Positions 25,623-34,185 are shown, counted from the first letter of the stretch. The stretch is DNA of 64,000 nucleotides from Chryseobacterium sp. BLS98 (GCF_001045445.1 NZ_LFNF01000002.1:1178001-1242000); one strand, 5' to 3'. A program made the numbers and translations. Notes: generated by a model from the letters alone, not told the origin.

Positions 25623-26252
25623 ATGGAAGAGTTACATTCAGAAACACAGAAAGCAGAACCGGAACCAGCACCCAAGGTTATTGGACTTACCGGCGGTATA
25701 GGCTCGGGAAAAACCACAGTAGCCCGATTTATTGAGGAGTTCGGGTTTCCTGTTTATTATTCCGATGACAGGGCTAAAGCAATTGTCAACGAGAGTGAAG
25801 ATTTGAAGATAAAGATTAAAGAATTACTGGGCGATGAAGCTTATGATTCCAATGGTCTTTATGACCGGAAATTTGTTGCGGAAAAGGTTTTCAATAATAA
25901 AGAGCAGCTGCATGAATTAAATGAGATCATTCATCCTGCCGTACGGGTTGATTTTGAAGAATGGCTGAAAAAACAGACTAAATATTTAGTCTTTAAAGAA
26001 ACAGCCCTCTTGTTTGAATTAAAACTGAACAGACAGTGTTATAAATCACTTCTGGTGACAGCCGAGGATAACATCAGAGCGAAAAGGGTGATGGACAGGG
26101 ACGGAAAGACTTACCGTGAAGTAGAAGCCGTCATGGAAAAGCAAATGCCCGAAAAGGACAAGATCAAACTGGCTGACTGTATTATCTATAACAATACCAA
26201 CCTGGAGGATCTTAAGGAACAAACCGAACAGGTAATTTTCGATATTGAATAA
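25623..26252 (+). CDS. coaE: Dephospho-CoA kinase
   Basis: Last step of coenzyme A synthesis, phosphorylation of dephospho-CoA at the 3'-OH. 209 aa from ATG 25623 (an upstream in-frame TTG at 25617 would add two residues). P-loop GLTGGIGSGKTTVA, followed by YYSDDRAKAI, the lid helix DRKFVAEKVFNNKEQLHELN, HPAVR and the closing INNT-like LADCIIYNNTN. The N-terminus has an extra Glu-rich stretch of about 20 residues before the P-loop. A strong terminator follows. Confidence 0.95.
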   Translation: MEELHSETQKAEPEPAPKVIGLTGGIGSGKTTVARFIEEFGFPVYYSDDRAKAIVNESEDLKIKIKELLGDEAYDSNGLYDRKFVAEKVFNNKEQLHELNEIIHPAVRVDFEEWLKKQTKYLVFKETALLFELKLNRQCYKSLLVTAEDNIRAKRVMDRDGKTYREVEAVMEKQMPEKDKIKLADCIIYNNTNLEDLKEQTEQVIFDIE

Positions 26253-26292
26253 AATAAACCTCGTTAGAGAAATTCTAACGAGGTTTTTATTT
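26251..26292. terminator. Bidirectional terminator between coaE and the RiPP module
   Basis: Perfect 12-bp stem AACCTCGTTAGA/TCTAACGAGGTT (26257-26268 with 26274-26285) with a 5-nt loop, T-rich on both sides. It closes coaE and also the minus-strand LanB operon, whose last gene ends at 26292. Confidence 0.9.
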
Positions 26293-27155
26293 TATATTAT
26301 TAATCCATCCTTATTCATTTGGTAAACAGAGGTTTTGTAGTGTCTCAATAAATAATCATAGATAATCATTTCAAAGAATCTTTGATTGGAAACAAAAAGC
26401 CTGTTGATATTCATATGAAAAATACTCTGGAAAAAATGCTGTAAAGACATTCCTAACGATTTACTTTCATTATGATGCATAATATTCTGATAAACAATAC
26501 CATTTTCTTCAATATTAGAAAGGATGACATTTCTCTCTTCTGAAAATTCTTCAGACACGACAAATTCTGTAAATTTTGGCTTAAATTCTCTATATTTTTT
26601 ATCCAATTGGCTGTTTAGTTTTTTATCCGCGTTAAATTCTGTTTTAAATGCATTATTAAAATTTTTTATCCAATCCAGTTTTTCATGAACATTGATTTTA
26701 AGTTGATTTAGTATTTCATCAATATAGAAAAGAGTGATAATAATTTTCTCCTCATCATCATAATCTAAGCACTGAAGTGTAAATTCACTGTTTTTACAGA
26801 ATAACTGTTCGGCATCCTCGATCGTATTTTCTCCGTATCTTTCAATTTCCCTGCTATAGGTATCGATTAAAATATTCGAAATTTCACCGCTATTAAGGTA
26901 TTCCAGCAAAGTCTGGTTTATTCTGTCAAGCACTGGTCCGTAATATTCAATATTCTTTAATCTGAATCTAATCCTGATATGAGGTTTCGGATCAAGGTAA
27001 CGTATGAAAAACCATTGTGAAATATAATTGTTCTTTTGAAAATTTTCTACTAAAGGTTGGATAGCCTCTTCCAAAATTCCATCTGCCGTTTTGATACCTG
27101 TATAAATTTTCAGATAAAGCCATTCGGTTCCAGGACTAAATTTTCTTTTTACCAT
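26292..27155 (-). CDS. LanB elimination-domain protein (thiopeptide-type / SpaB_C)
   Basis: 287 aa, matching the stand-alone glutamate-elimination half of class I lanthipeptide dehydratases (Lant_dehydr_C, also called the thiopeptide-type bacteriocin biosynthesis domain). Typical features are EWLYLKIYTGIKTADGIL at the N-terminus, the FIRYLDPKPHIRIRFR strand, and IDTYSREIERYGENTIEDAE, the conserved YxxExxRYGG-like segment. In the family this domain removes glutamate from glutamylated Ser/Thr to leave dehydroalanine or dehydrobutyrine. The start is 4 nt from the stop of the glutamylation-half gene. Last gene of the minus-strand module. Confidence 0.88.
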   Translation of the reverse strand: MVKRKFSPGTEWLYLKIYTGIKTADGILEEAIQPLVENFQKNNYISQWFFIRYLDPKPHIRIRFRLKNIEYYGPVLDRINQTLLEYLNSGEISNILIDTYSREIERYGENTIEDAEQLFCKNSEFTLQCLDYDDEEKIIITLFYIDEILNQLKINVHEKLDWIKNFNNAFKTEFNADKKLNSQLDKKYREFKPKFTEFVVSEEFSEERNVILSNIEENGIVYQNIMHHNESKSLGMSLQHFFQSIFHMNINRLFVSNQRFFEMIIYDYLLRHYKTSVYQMNKDGLII

Positions 27156-27158
27156 AGC

Positions 27159-29369
27159 CTATTTCCTGTTTTTATACATTGGGAAGATAAATTCATGTTT
27201 ATAATCGTCATTTCTGTTAAATAGAAACTCCTCAATAATGATTGATTTTTTTAGTTTTATGGTTTCGATAAAAAGCTTTGCCATATCATAATTTTCCAGA
27301 TTCATTGTTAAGGTATTATCAAAACTTACCCATTGAATCCATGATGGAATTTTCCTCTTAATTCTCCAGTCTTCAAGCTGGATCAGAAAATATTCTCTAT
27401 CCTGTAAATCAAAAGAAGGAATATCTTTTTCCGCTATTTTCCATTGGGCTTTTGACAGTATAATATTCCCATACTCTACTCTGGGTAGAAATTTATAAAT
27501 ATCTTCTAATCCTCCCCATGTAAAATATAATCCTTTCCGTATATCCTGGGAGTAAAGATCTGAGAGGAAGTGATACACAGGTAAGGTATTACCGGAATAA
27601 TTATGGGCACTTGTTAAACAAGGTCTTATTTCTTTATTCAGCTTTTTGGAACGTAAAACAATTCTCTCATTTTTCAAAGAAATATATAAATCATCTACCA
27701 GTATTTGTTTTTCCTTTGGTAATACAGATTGAGACAAATAAGGGATTTCATATTGTCTTAAGGTTGGCCTTCTGATCACATTGCCAATTCTCGCTTCGGG
27801 TAAATGAACGATTTCTGCCAAAATATAATCAGGATTTAATTCCTCTTCTTTTTTTGCAATTGATTTTGAGAGGACTTGCATCTCTGATCTTTCCGAACAA
27901 AATCTTCCCAGCAGATTTGCTGCACTGCTCCCTGTACTGGTATTTAAGAATAGTTTTTCCTGATCATTATCTGAAATAATCTCTGCTAAAAAAGAAATTG
28001 TATCAGGTAAATCATCCCGATTTTCTTCAAAATCTTTGAAATCGTCGTCTGACAATTCTATTTTATACCCATCTTCCAATAAAGCATTTTGTAATTTTTC
28101 ATTAAGAATTGTATGAACCGGACTAAGTTTAATATACAAATCCTGATCTTTTTTGGAAGTTGATAGCTGCAAATCTTCCAAATAGGGATGAAGCCCTTTT
28201 GCTGCATTATCTTGGTTATAGCCAATTCCAACTTCTGCATCTAGAACATACACTAAGGACACTTCTTGTGTTTGAAATCTTTCGTTAAATGCTTTTTTGA
28301 ATTTTTCTAAGTAATTATTTTTTTGTACCCGGTTGAGTTTATTTAAAAAGATAACTCCTTTTTTTACCTCTTTTTTCCAATGATTGGGTAAAACAAATGG
28401 GCTTTCCGAATACAAATCGGTCTGAAAAAGATATTTTTTTTCATATTCAGCACCAAAAGATTTAATTAATTCTTCTGTTTGAGTATATTTTAAGATTGGA
28501 TTTCCAATGTTTTGATCCAATTTAGTTAATTGATTCTTTACAGAAATTAGAATATTCAACTCTTTATCTGCCTCTATTTTTTCCAGAATAAAAATAAGGA
28601 TGTCTAAAAAATCTTTTCCAGATACATTAGGTTCTAATTCACTTACAAGAACTTGATTATCTATTAGCTCATTGATAAATTCCAGAGATTCTTCCCGGGT
28701 TATTTCATGATTAATGAGGGTTTCTGCAAGCTGTTGTAGTGTTTTACCTTCTTTTGACAGTTCAAGTATTTGCTGTAATTCTGATGAAAGGGGTGCTGAT
28801 GAAATAATATAATCTCTTTTCTCTCCGTTATACTGATATTCTACATAACGGATTTTGTTTCCTATCCTGTAAATACTATTGTTTGGAAATAAGAACAATT
28901 TATTTCTTATTTCAGGCGATTGCACAAAATACTGAGCCAGACAAACAAGAAAATACATGTCTAATTTGGTATCTCTAACTAACTGTCCATCTTTTGTCTG
29001 ATCCTGATGACTTGCATATCCCCTATTTATCATCTCTTCACCAAATTCCCCTAAACCAACACAAGAAAATAAGCCGAATGGTGTACAACGGGTACTCATT
29101 CGACTATAGTATTTTAATATCGTGTTCTTTAGTTTTTGATCGTCTTTTGATAAAAATTGTTTTTCTGAATTCATCCATTTAGCCACTTCCTCATATAAGT
29201 ATGGTGAAGCTAAATATATGGCTTCCTTAAAAATAGAATTCCCTGTAATTTCTTTTAATTCGCTATCTGAAATTTCTTTTTTATTAAATTTTTCTATAAA
29301 ATTTTTGCAAGAAAATAAGGGAGTACGCACAATATACTCATTAAAAAACTGGTAAGGAAAACGAGACAT
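27159..29369 (-). CDS. Lantibiotic dehydratase, glutamylation half (LanB N-terminal domain)
   Basis: 736-aa cytosolic enzyme of the LanB family (Lant_dehydr_N), which uses glutamyl-tRNA to glutamylate Ser/Thr side chains of a RiPP precursor. Visible family features: an N-terminal RTPLFSCKNF, the STRCTPFGLFSCVGLGEFG block near residue 90 and the C-terminal RPCLTSAHNYSGNTLPVYHFL, the usual P(R)LxxAHNxSxxLP-like segment. With the next gene (287 aa) it adds to about 1020 residues, the size of a complete LanB such as NisB, so the enzyme is split. It starts one base after the stop of the prolyl oligopeptidase gene. Confidence 0.9.
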   Translation of the reverse strand: MSRFPYQFFNEYIVRTPLFSCKNFIEKFNKKEISDSELKEITGNSIFKEAIYLASPYLYEEVAKWMNSEKQFLSKDDQKLKNTILKYYSRMSTRCTPFGLFSCVGLGEFGEEMINRGYASHQDQTKDGQLVRDTKLDMYFLVCLAQYFVQSPEIRNKLFLFPNNSIYRIGNKIRYVEYQYNGEKRDYIISSAPLSSELQQILELSKEGKTLQQLAETLINHEITREESLEFINELIDNQVLVSELEPNVSGKDFLDILIFILEKIEADKELNILISVKNQLTKLDQNIGNPILKYTQTEELIKSFGAEYEKKYLFQTDLYSESPFVLPNHWKKEVKKGVIFLNKLNRVQKNNYLEKFKKAFNERFQTQEVSLVYVLDAEVGIGYNQDNAAKGLHPYLEDLQLSTSKKDQDLYIKLSPVHTILNEKLQNALLEDGYKIELSDDDFKDFEENRDDLPDTISFLAEIISDNDQEKLFLNTSTGSSAANLLGRFCSERSEMQVLSKSIAKKEEELNPDYILAEIVHLPEARIGNVIRRPTLRQYEIPYLSQSVLPKEKQILVDDLYISLKNERIVLRSKKLNKEIRPCLTSAHNYSGNTLPVYHFLSDLYSQDIRKGLYFTWGGLEDIYKFLPRVEYGNIILSKAQWKIAEKDIPSFDLQDREYFLIQLEDWRIKRKIPSWIQWVSFDNTLTMNLENYDMAKLFIETIKLKKSIIIEEFLFNRNDDYKHEFIFPMYKNRK

Positions 29370-31550
29370 CTATTTTTTTGTGTTTTCTTTTGGCTGGTAA
29401 TCAGGATGTCCCAATTGCCAGAAGGCAAATGCAAAAATATCTCCTATGCCGGCATATTGTTGGGCCACAGGAATGTTAGCACCATGCCCTCCTTCAAAAT
29501 CTATTTTTAGTAATATATCATTGTCCGAGGCATCATCTGCCATCAATTTTGCTGCAAATTTTGTAGGCATCCATGGGGAAACTCTCTGATCGTTTATCCC
29601 TGCAGTGATCAAAGTCGCAGGATATTTCACCCCTTTTTTAATGTGATGGTAAGCATCCATTTCTAATAAATCTTTAAATCCTTTTGGATCTTTTACACTT
29701 CCAAATTCTTGCGGCTGCCCATTAGAAGTTACCTCTTCTCTAAGCATATTCAGAGATCCTACTTCTGCAATAACAGCCTTAAAAAGATCTGGTCTTTCGG
29801 TCATTGCTCTACCTACCGCAATTCCTCCTGCACTACCTCCCCAAATCGCTATCTTCTCTTTTGAAGTATATTTTTCTTCTATCAGGTATTCCGAACAGTC
29901 TATTAAATCTCTCCAAGTATTAGGTTTTGTTTCTTTATACCCTCCCAAACGCCATTTTTCTCCTTTTTCTCCACCACCTCTAACATGGGCAATTGCCATT
30001 ACACCTCCTTGATTTACCCATAATAAATAACTTTTAGCAAAAGCAGGGCTGTCAACTATTCCATAAGAGCCATAAGCTTCCATTAACAACGGAGATGTAC
30101 CATTTTTAACCAAGTTTTTATTATAAATCAAAGATAATGGAATTTCTTCTCCATCTCTGGCTTTTACGGTTATCTCTTTTGCTATTATATCTTTGAATTC
30201 AGGGTATTCCACAATTGGTACAAGATTTTCCGGTATGAAAGTGCTGGTTTTAGCATCATATCTAAAACGTTGCTCATCATTTGCCCATCCTGAACATGTT
30301 ACCCAGATATCCGGGTAGCTTTGTCCTTTAGATTCCAAGTCAATATTTCCCGATGGAAACGGAAGTGGGATAGGAATATCTTTTCCGCTTCTGTATAAAT
30401 ATAATTTAGCCTCTACTCCATTTTTAGTAGTTGTATAATAGATACCATCTTTCGTAATTTTATACCCTTTTATAATTTCATCTTCTCTTTCTGGAATTAG
30501 TACTTCAGCATTTTTAAAATCTGGATGATCAATACTGGTTTTACATAATTTATTAAGAGATGAATTATAGGAAGATTGAAAAATAACTTTATCATTCCAA
30601 AAATCTAAATTTTTAGCTTTGTCATTTGATTCAGAAAATGGCTTCCAATTTTTCTTGCCGGCTAACAGATCTTTTTTACTTATTATAAATGTTTTTCTGA
30701 ACGATTGATAGTCCACCAACATCCCTTTATAATACTGATCCTCAATGTTAGATCCTAAGATCATCGGAAACTGGTCTTCAGTAATTTTTAAATCAGGATT
30801 ATTTTTTGCAGAAAAAACGTCAATTATTTTTTTCGGATCTGTTCCTAATTTATATAAAACAGTTTTGGTATTTTTATAAAAATTTATAGATTTTGGATCA
30901 ATTGTTGAAAAAGCAACATAAAAAAAACCACTATTATCATCTAACCATTTTATCCCATCCAAAGTAGCAGGTGCTGTATTGGCAATAAATTCAGGATAAA
31001 CCTGTTTTTTTTTCACATCGATGATAATTACATCTGAAAGTTCTACTCCTTTCTCTACTATTGAAACAGCAATTTTACTACCATCCCAGCTAGGACTAAT
31101 ATAATTGATTATAAATTCATGATCCGCTTCTGAATTTTTATAATTGGCAGGATCATAAAGTAATTCTTCTTTTCCTGAGTCTCTTTCTCTATAATATAGT
31201 TTTGCTATTTTTTCATTAGCATTTCTTTTTAGATAAAAATATTTATCATTATTAGTTATTTTCAATTCAGATACAGAATAGCCTCGCCTTTTATCAAACT
31301 CTAACCTTTTTTCTATATAATAGTTCCTTTTAGGAATTAGATTAAGAACAGAATTTGCATAAGCTGTCTGTGACTTCATCCAATTGATCGTTTGAGGATT
31401 TTCTAAATCTTCCAGATTTCTATACTCATCCACTATCTTAGTATCAAAATATAGATCTGTTGTAGGCTTTGATACAGCTTTATTTATTTTTTGGGCACTT
31501 ATATTGAGTATACAAAATTTACTAATAATGATAAATATTAATCTTTTCAT
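29370..31550 (-). CDS. Secreted prolyl-oligopeptidase-family serine peptidase (S9)
   Basis: 726 aa. A signal peptide (about residues 1-19, ending ISAQ) directs it to the periplasm or beyond. The N-terminal half is a beta-propeller-like region. The C-terminal alpha/beta-hydrolase domain has the nucleophile motif GGSAGG (IWGGSAGGIAVGRAM), Asp in GINDQRVSPW and His in FEGGHGANIP, a complete triad. Family members cleave after Pro. POP enzymes remove leaders in some class III lanthipeptide pathways (FlaP, AplP). Here it is locked between the precursor gene and the LanB genes with no gap before LanB, so precursor or product processing is the likely role (inference). A promoter candidate lies at 31613-31620. 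Confidence 0.9.
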   Translation of the reverse strand: MKRLIFIIISKFCILNISAQKINKAVSKPTTDLYFDTKIVDEYRNLEDLENPQTINWMKSQTAYANSVLNLIPKRNYYIEKRLEFDKRRGYSVSELKITNNDKYFYLKRNANEKIAKLYYRERDSGKEELLYDPANYKNSEADHEFIINYISPSWDGSKIAVSIVEKGVELSDVIIIDVKKKQVYPEFIANTAPATLDGIKWLDDNSGFFYVAFSTIDPKSINFYKNTKTVLYKLGTDPKKIIDVFSAKNNPDLKITEDQFPMILGSNIEDQYYKGMLVDYQSFRKTFIISKKDLLAGKKNWKPFSESNDKAKNLDFWNDKVIFQSSYNSSLNKLCKTSIDHPDFKNAEVLIPEREDEIIKGYKITKDGIYYTTTKNGVEAKLYLYRSGKDIPIPLPFPSGNIDLESKGQSYPDIWVTCSGWANDEQRFRYDAKTSTFIPENLVPIVEYPEFKDIIAKEITVKARDGEEIPLSLIYNKNLVKNGTSPLLMEAYGSYGIVDSPAFAKSYLLWVNQGGVMAIAHVRGGGEKGEKWRLGGYKETKPNTWRDLIDCSEYLIEEKYTSKEKIAIWGGSAGGIAVGRAMTERPDLFKAVIAEVGSLNMLREEVTSNGQPQEFGSVKDPKGFKDLLEMDAYHHIKKGVKYPATLITAGINDQRVSPWMPTKFAAKLMADDASDNDILLKIDFEGGHGANIPVAQQYAGIGDIFAFAFWQLGHPDYQPKENTKK

Positions 31551-31612
31551 TCTTGCTTAGAGCCTGTTTAAATTTCTTAATTTATTTCTTGTACAGTATA
31601 TAAATCTCTTTT

Positions 31613-31620
31613 CAAATTTA
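31613..31620 (-). promoter_or_regulatory. -7 box before the POP-LanB genes
   Basis: Minus-strand TAAATTTG, an exact TAnnTTTG match, 62 nt before the POP start and downstream of the precursor gene. It would allow the modification genes to be transcribed separately from the precursor. Confidence 0.4.
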
Positions 31621-31711
31621 TATTTTAGATATTTATTTGTAAAAAGGATAAATTCATATACGATTTATTAATGTCCAATATAGTTGAAAATCATATATAA
31701 AATAGAGGCCC

Positions 31712-31885
31712 CTATCCATTACATTTAGCGCTTGGCATCTGCTGTATTGGAGGTGTTGTTGGATCCTGATCATCATAAAGATCCAGCTGAAATCCAGAAC
31801 CGCCATTTATTTTTTTCATATTACTAAGTTTCATCACCTGTACTTTCTTCAATGACAATTTTTTGTCTTGATTTTGCTTTTTCAT
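31712..31885 (-). CDS. Lanthipeptide-like RiPP precursor peptide (57 aa)
   Basis: Short gene found by reading the minus strand. A Lys-rich leader begins MKKQNQDKKLSLKKVQVMK and ends in the double-glycine site KKINGG (Gly28-Gly29). The 28-residue core SGFQLDLYDDQD (30-41) plus PTTPPIQQMPSAKCNG (42-57) has Ser30, Thr43, Thr44, Ser52 as possible dehydration targets and a single Cys55. This resembles Bacteroidota class I lanthipeptide precursors with an LSLKK leader element. It is the first gene of the module that continues with POP and the split LanB. All four prolines are in the core. TAG stop at 31712. A TATATTTG box at 31985-31992 may be the promoter. Assignment is inference from leader pattern and context. 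Confidence 0.82.
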   Translation of the reverse strand: MKKQNQDKKLSLKKVQVMKLSNMKKINGGSGFQLDLYDDQDPTTPPIQQMPSAKCNG

Positions 31886-31959
31886 TTATTTGATAATTTT
31901 TTGATTAATTACGACAAAGAAAGTGATTTTTCATAAAATTAGGTATAATTGTATCTATA

Positions 31960-31971
31960 GATTTATAAATC
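31960..31971. promoter_or_regulatory. Palindromic operator candidate upstream of the RiPP precursor
   Basis: Perfect 12-bp palindrome GATTTATAAATC. It lies just downstream of the minus-strand -7 box at 31985-31992, in the divergent region between the precursor and the regulator gene. The same core recurs twice before the GG-peptide genes. Confidence 0.55.
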
Positions 31972-31984
31972 CATGTTTAATATA

Positions 31985-31992
31985 CAAATATA
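31985..31992 (-). promoter_or_regulatory. -7 box for the RiPP precursor gene
   Basis: Minus-strand TATATTTG, an exact TAnnTTTG match. It implies a leader of about 90 nt containing the palindrome at 31960-31971, placing that site where a bound regulator could act on initiation. Confidence 0.45.
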
Positions 31993-32066
31993 AATCATTG
32001 ATATTGATCAATTTAAACTCTATCGATTCATTTCAATTATATATGAAGTTTTAATTATGAAAATCA

Positions 32067-32074
32067 TATTTTTG
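32067..32074 (+). promoter_or_regulatory. -7 box of the TPR-AraC regulator gene
   Basis: TATTTTTG, an exact TAnnTTTG match, 15 nt before the ATG at 32090. Confidence 0.55.
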
Positions 32075-32089
32075 TAGTTTATTTACAAA

Positions 32090-33817
32090 ATGAAGAAAGC
32101 TGCTTACCTTTTTTTAATTATACTATTTAGTAATTTACTTTACTCACAGGAAAAATCTATTGACAGTTTAAAGACATTTAGTTTTAAGGATCTAAAAGAT
32201 AAATTTTATACTTATTATGATAATGGCAAAACTATTGAATCCAAAAGTATTGCGAAATATTACATGCAAAAAGCAAAAAAAGAAAAAAATAATGGAGAAA
32301 TAGCCGAGGGCTATATCCTTATTCATCTTAATGAAAATTTTCCAAATGCTTTAAAATATTTAGACAGTTTATCAGTACTTTCAAAAAACAAACAAACAAG
32401 TATTTCAGCGGCTAAGATATATACGCTAAAAGGAAATCTTTATTATAAGTATGATAATCTTAAAGCTTCTTTAAATAATTATATTTTAGGATTAAAATAT
32501 GCCAAAATCCAAAATAATCAAGCGCTGATTGATGCTACTAATATTAATATTGCCTACCTCAATTGCTATATGGGCAAAAATGAAGACGCAGCAAAAACAT
32601 TCAGACACTATCTATATAATGTAAAAAATTCTGAATTAGACCATAATCAAATGCGCGTAAGCCTTATAAACTGCTATATTGAAATTAATAAGCTTGATTC
32701 TGCTGACGTTTTAATTCAAGAAGGACTAAATTCTCAGTTTGTACACAAGAATAAATATGGCATTAACCAATACTTATATCTATCCGGGAGAGCAAAGCTT
32801 AAACAGAAAAAATATAAAGATGCCATAGCTGAGCTATCAAAAGCATACCATTATTTTTCCAGCGTCAATGATAACACGGCGAACTATACATTATTCTATA
32901 TCGGTAAATCTTATGCAGGATTGAAAAATAAGGAAAAAGCGGTACAAAATTTCATCACATTAGATGCTAATTTACAGAAAACAAACTTCACTTCCTTCCC
33001 TGAAATCCGGGAAGCATATACCTATCTCATAGATTATTATAAAGAGAAAAATGATAAAGAGAAGCAGCTTTATTATATTGAAAGATTTTTAAAAGTAGAT
33101 AAAAAACTTGACGAACAATTCAAATATTTATCTACAGAGCTTCCTAAAAAATATGATACTCCTAATCTTTTACAGGAAAAAGAAAGTATCATTAATGATT
33201 TGCAAAACAGAAAAATGATTCTGAATATATCTATTGGTTTTCTATCAATAGTTCTTGTATTGCTTACTTTTTTGTACTTCAGGTCTAAAAAGAGAGAGAG
33301 ACAGCACAGGAAAATTGCTCAGGACCTGATCAATTCCATTGAGATGAAAAGCTTTAAAACTCAGGAAACAGAACCCATCATCATCCCTTCTCCTGCAATT
33401 GAACAAACTGAAATAGAAACAGAGGATAAGATAGTTAAAACTACTCCAGAAGATATAACTCAATTTATCTTAAAAGAGCTTGAAATTTTTGAAAGTAAAG
33501 AGCTTTTTTTAAAGAAAGGAATTACATCCGCAAGTTTAGCAAAAAGTATTAAAACCAATACTACGTATTTATCAGAAGTTATCAATACTCAGAAAGGCAA
33601 AAACTTTGCAACTTATCTTAATGACCTTCGTATAGATTATGCCCTTAACAGGCTGATAAAGGATAAAAAATTCCGTTCATATAAATTATTGGCCATTGCT
33701 GAAGAGCTGGGCTATAATAATGAGCAGTCTTTTTCTCTGGCTTTTAAGAAAAAAACCGGAATTACGCTTTCTGTCTATATTAAAGAAATTGAAAAATCTA
33801 ACAATTCACAATCATAA
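32090..33817 (+). CDS. Membrane TPR-AraC one-component regulator
   Basis: 575 aa. Signal peptide (1-20, ending LLYSQ), a long periplasmic tetratricopeptide region (about 60-345, for example YKYDNLKASLNNYILGLKYA), one membrane helix (about 375-396, ILNISIGFLSIVLVLLTFLY), a basic cytosolic linker, and a C-terminal AraC-type HTH (about 475-570: LAKSIKTNTTYLSEVIN, YALNRL, IAEELGYNNEQSFSLAFKK). The topology suggests sensing outside and DNA binding inside, as in related Bacteroidota regulators. It lies between the two RiPP modules, so it is the likely regulator of both, probably through the ATTTATAAATC palindromes (inference). Confidence 0.87.
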   Translation: MKKAAYLFLIILFSNLLYSQEKSIDSLKTFSFKDLKDKFYTYYDNGKTIESKSIAKYYMQKAKKEKNNGEIAEGYILIHLNENFPNALKYLDSLSVLSKNKQTSISAAKIYTLKGNLYYKYDNLKASLNNYILGLKYAKIQNNQALIDATNINIAYLNCYMGKNEDAAKTFRHYLYNVKNSELDHNQMRVSLINCYIEINKLDSADVLIQEGLNSQFVHKNKYGINQYLYLSGRAKLKQKKYKDAIAELSKAYHYFSSVNDNTANYTLFYIGKSYAGLKNKEKAVQNFITLDANLQKTNFTSFPEIREAYTYLIDYYKEKNDKEKQLYYIERFLKVDKKLDEQFKYLSTELPKKYDTPNLLQEKESIINDLQNRKMILNISIGFLSIVLVLLTFLYFRSKKRERQHRKIAQDLINSIEMKSFKTQETEPIIIPSPAIEQTEIETEDKIVKTTPEDITQFILKELEIFESKELFLKKGITSASLAKSIKTNTTYLSEVINTQKGKNFATYLNDLRIDYALNRLIKDKKFRSYKLLAIAEELGYNNEQSFSLAFKKKTGITLSVYIKEIEKSNNSQS

Positions 33818-33854
33818 TTAACTTACTTCTTTTCAATAATTTACAACTTTCCCC

Positions 33855-33890
33855 ATTTATAAATCTATGGCTTTAGATTTATAAATCTAA
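33855..33890. promoter_or_regulatory. Double palindromic operator candidate before the GG-peptide genes
   Basis: Two copies of ATTTATAAATCTA start 22 bp apart (33855-33867 and 33877-33889). The second sits in a perfect 18-bp palindrome TTAGATTTATAAATCTAA (33873-33890). The shared core ATTTATAAATC also occurs at 31961-31971. The spacing of about two helical turns fits side-by-side dimers. Confidence 0.6.
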
Positions 33891-33905
33891 GATTCATCTC
33901 CTTTT

Positions 33906-33946
33906 TTTGCTCCAGGTTCTTACGTAAGTTTGCTCCAGGTAAGAAC
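33906..33946. repeat. 12-bp direct repeat with embedded inverted repeat
   Basis: TTTGCTCCAGGT occurs at 33906-33917 and 33929-33940 (23-bp period). Between and beyond them GTTCTTAC (33916-33923) and GTAAGAAC (33939-33946) form an inverted repeat, and CTTACGTAAG at 33919-33928 is itself palindromic. It lies between the regulator gene and the first GG peptide, likely in the promoter or leader. Confidence 0.7.
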
Positions 33947-34056
33947 ACAAATACCCTTTTTTATATGTGTACAGTATAAAAAATAGTAAGCTGATCAGCA
34001 AAAGCCCATGTCAGGGTTTATATGACAAAAAAAGATTCAACTTTAAAATTAAAAAA

Positions 34057-34185
34057 ATGAAATTAACATTTTTAACAACAAAAGAGCTAATAACAATCGA
34101 AGGTGGCTCGGGAACTGGGGAACCGCAAACAATTAATATTCTGGGTAATGTTATCTATACAGGTACACCACCTTTAAATCCTTAA
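34057..34185 (+). CDS. Double-glycine-leader peptide 1 (42 aa)
   Basis: Small secreted-peptide precursor. The leader MKLTFLTTKELITIEGG (17 residues) fits the LSxxELxxIxGG pattern of C39-ABC-exported bacteriocins and pheromones. The mature part would be 25 residues starting SGTGEPQTINILGN, with no Cys and a Pro-rich tail. The ATG at 34057 is chosen over an upstream in-frame start at 33967 because the leader motif begins there. First of four such genes upstream of a C39 exporter. Function (bacteriocin, signal or RiPP substrate) is not determinable from sequence. Confidence 0.75.
   Translation: MKLTFLTTKELITIEGGSGTGEPQTINILGNVIYTGTPPLNP

Noticed and set aside
33967..34056. Upstream extension of GG peptide 1 (30 extra residues)
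   Set aside because: The double-glycine leader pattern begins exactly at ATG 34057; the extension is not leader-like.
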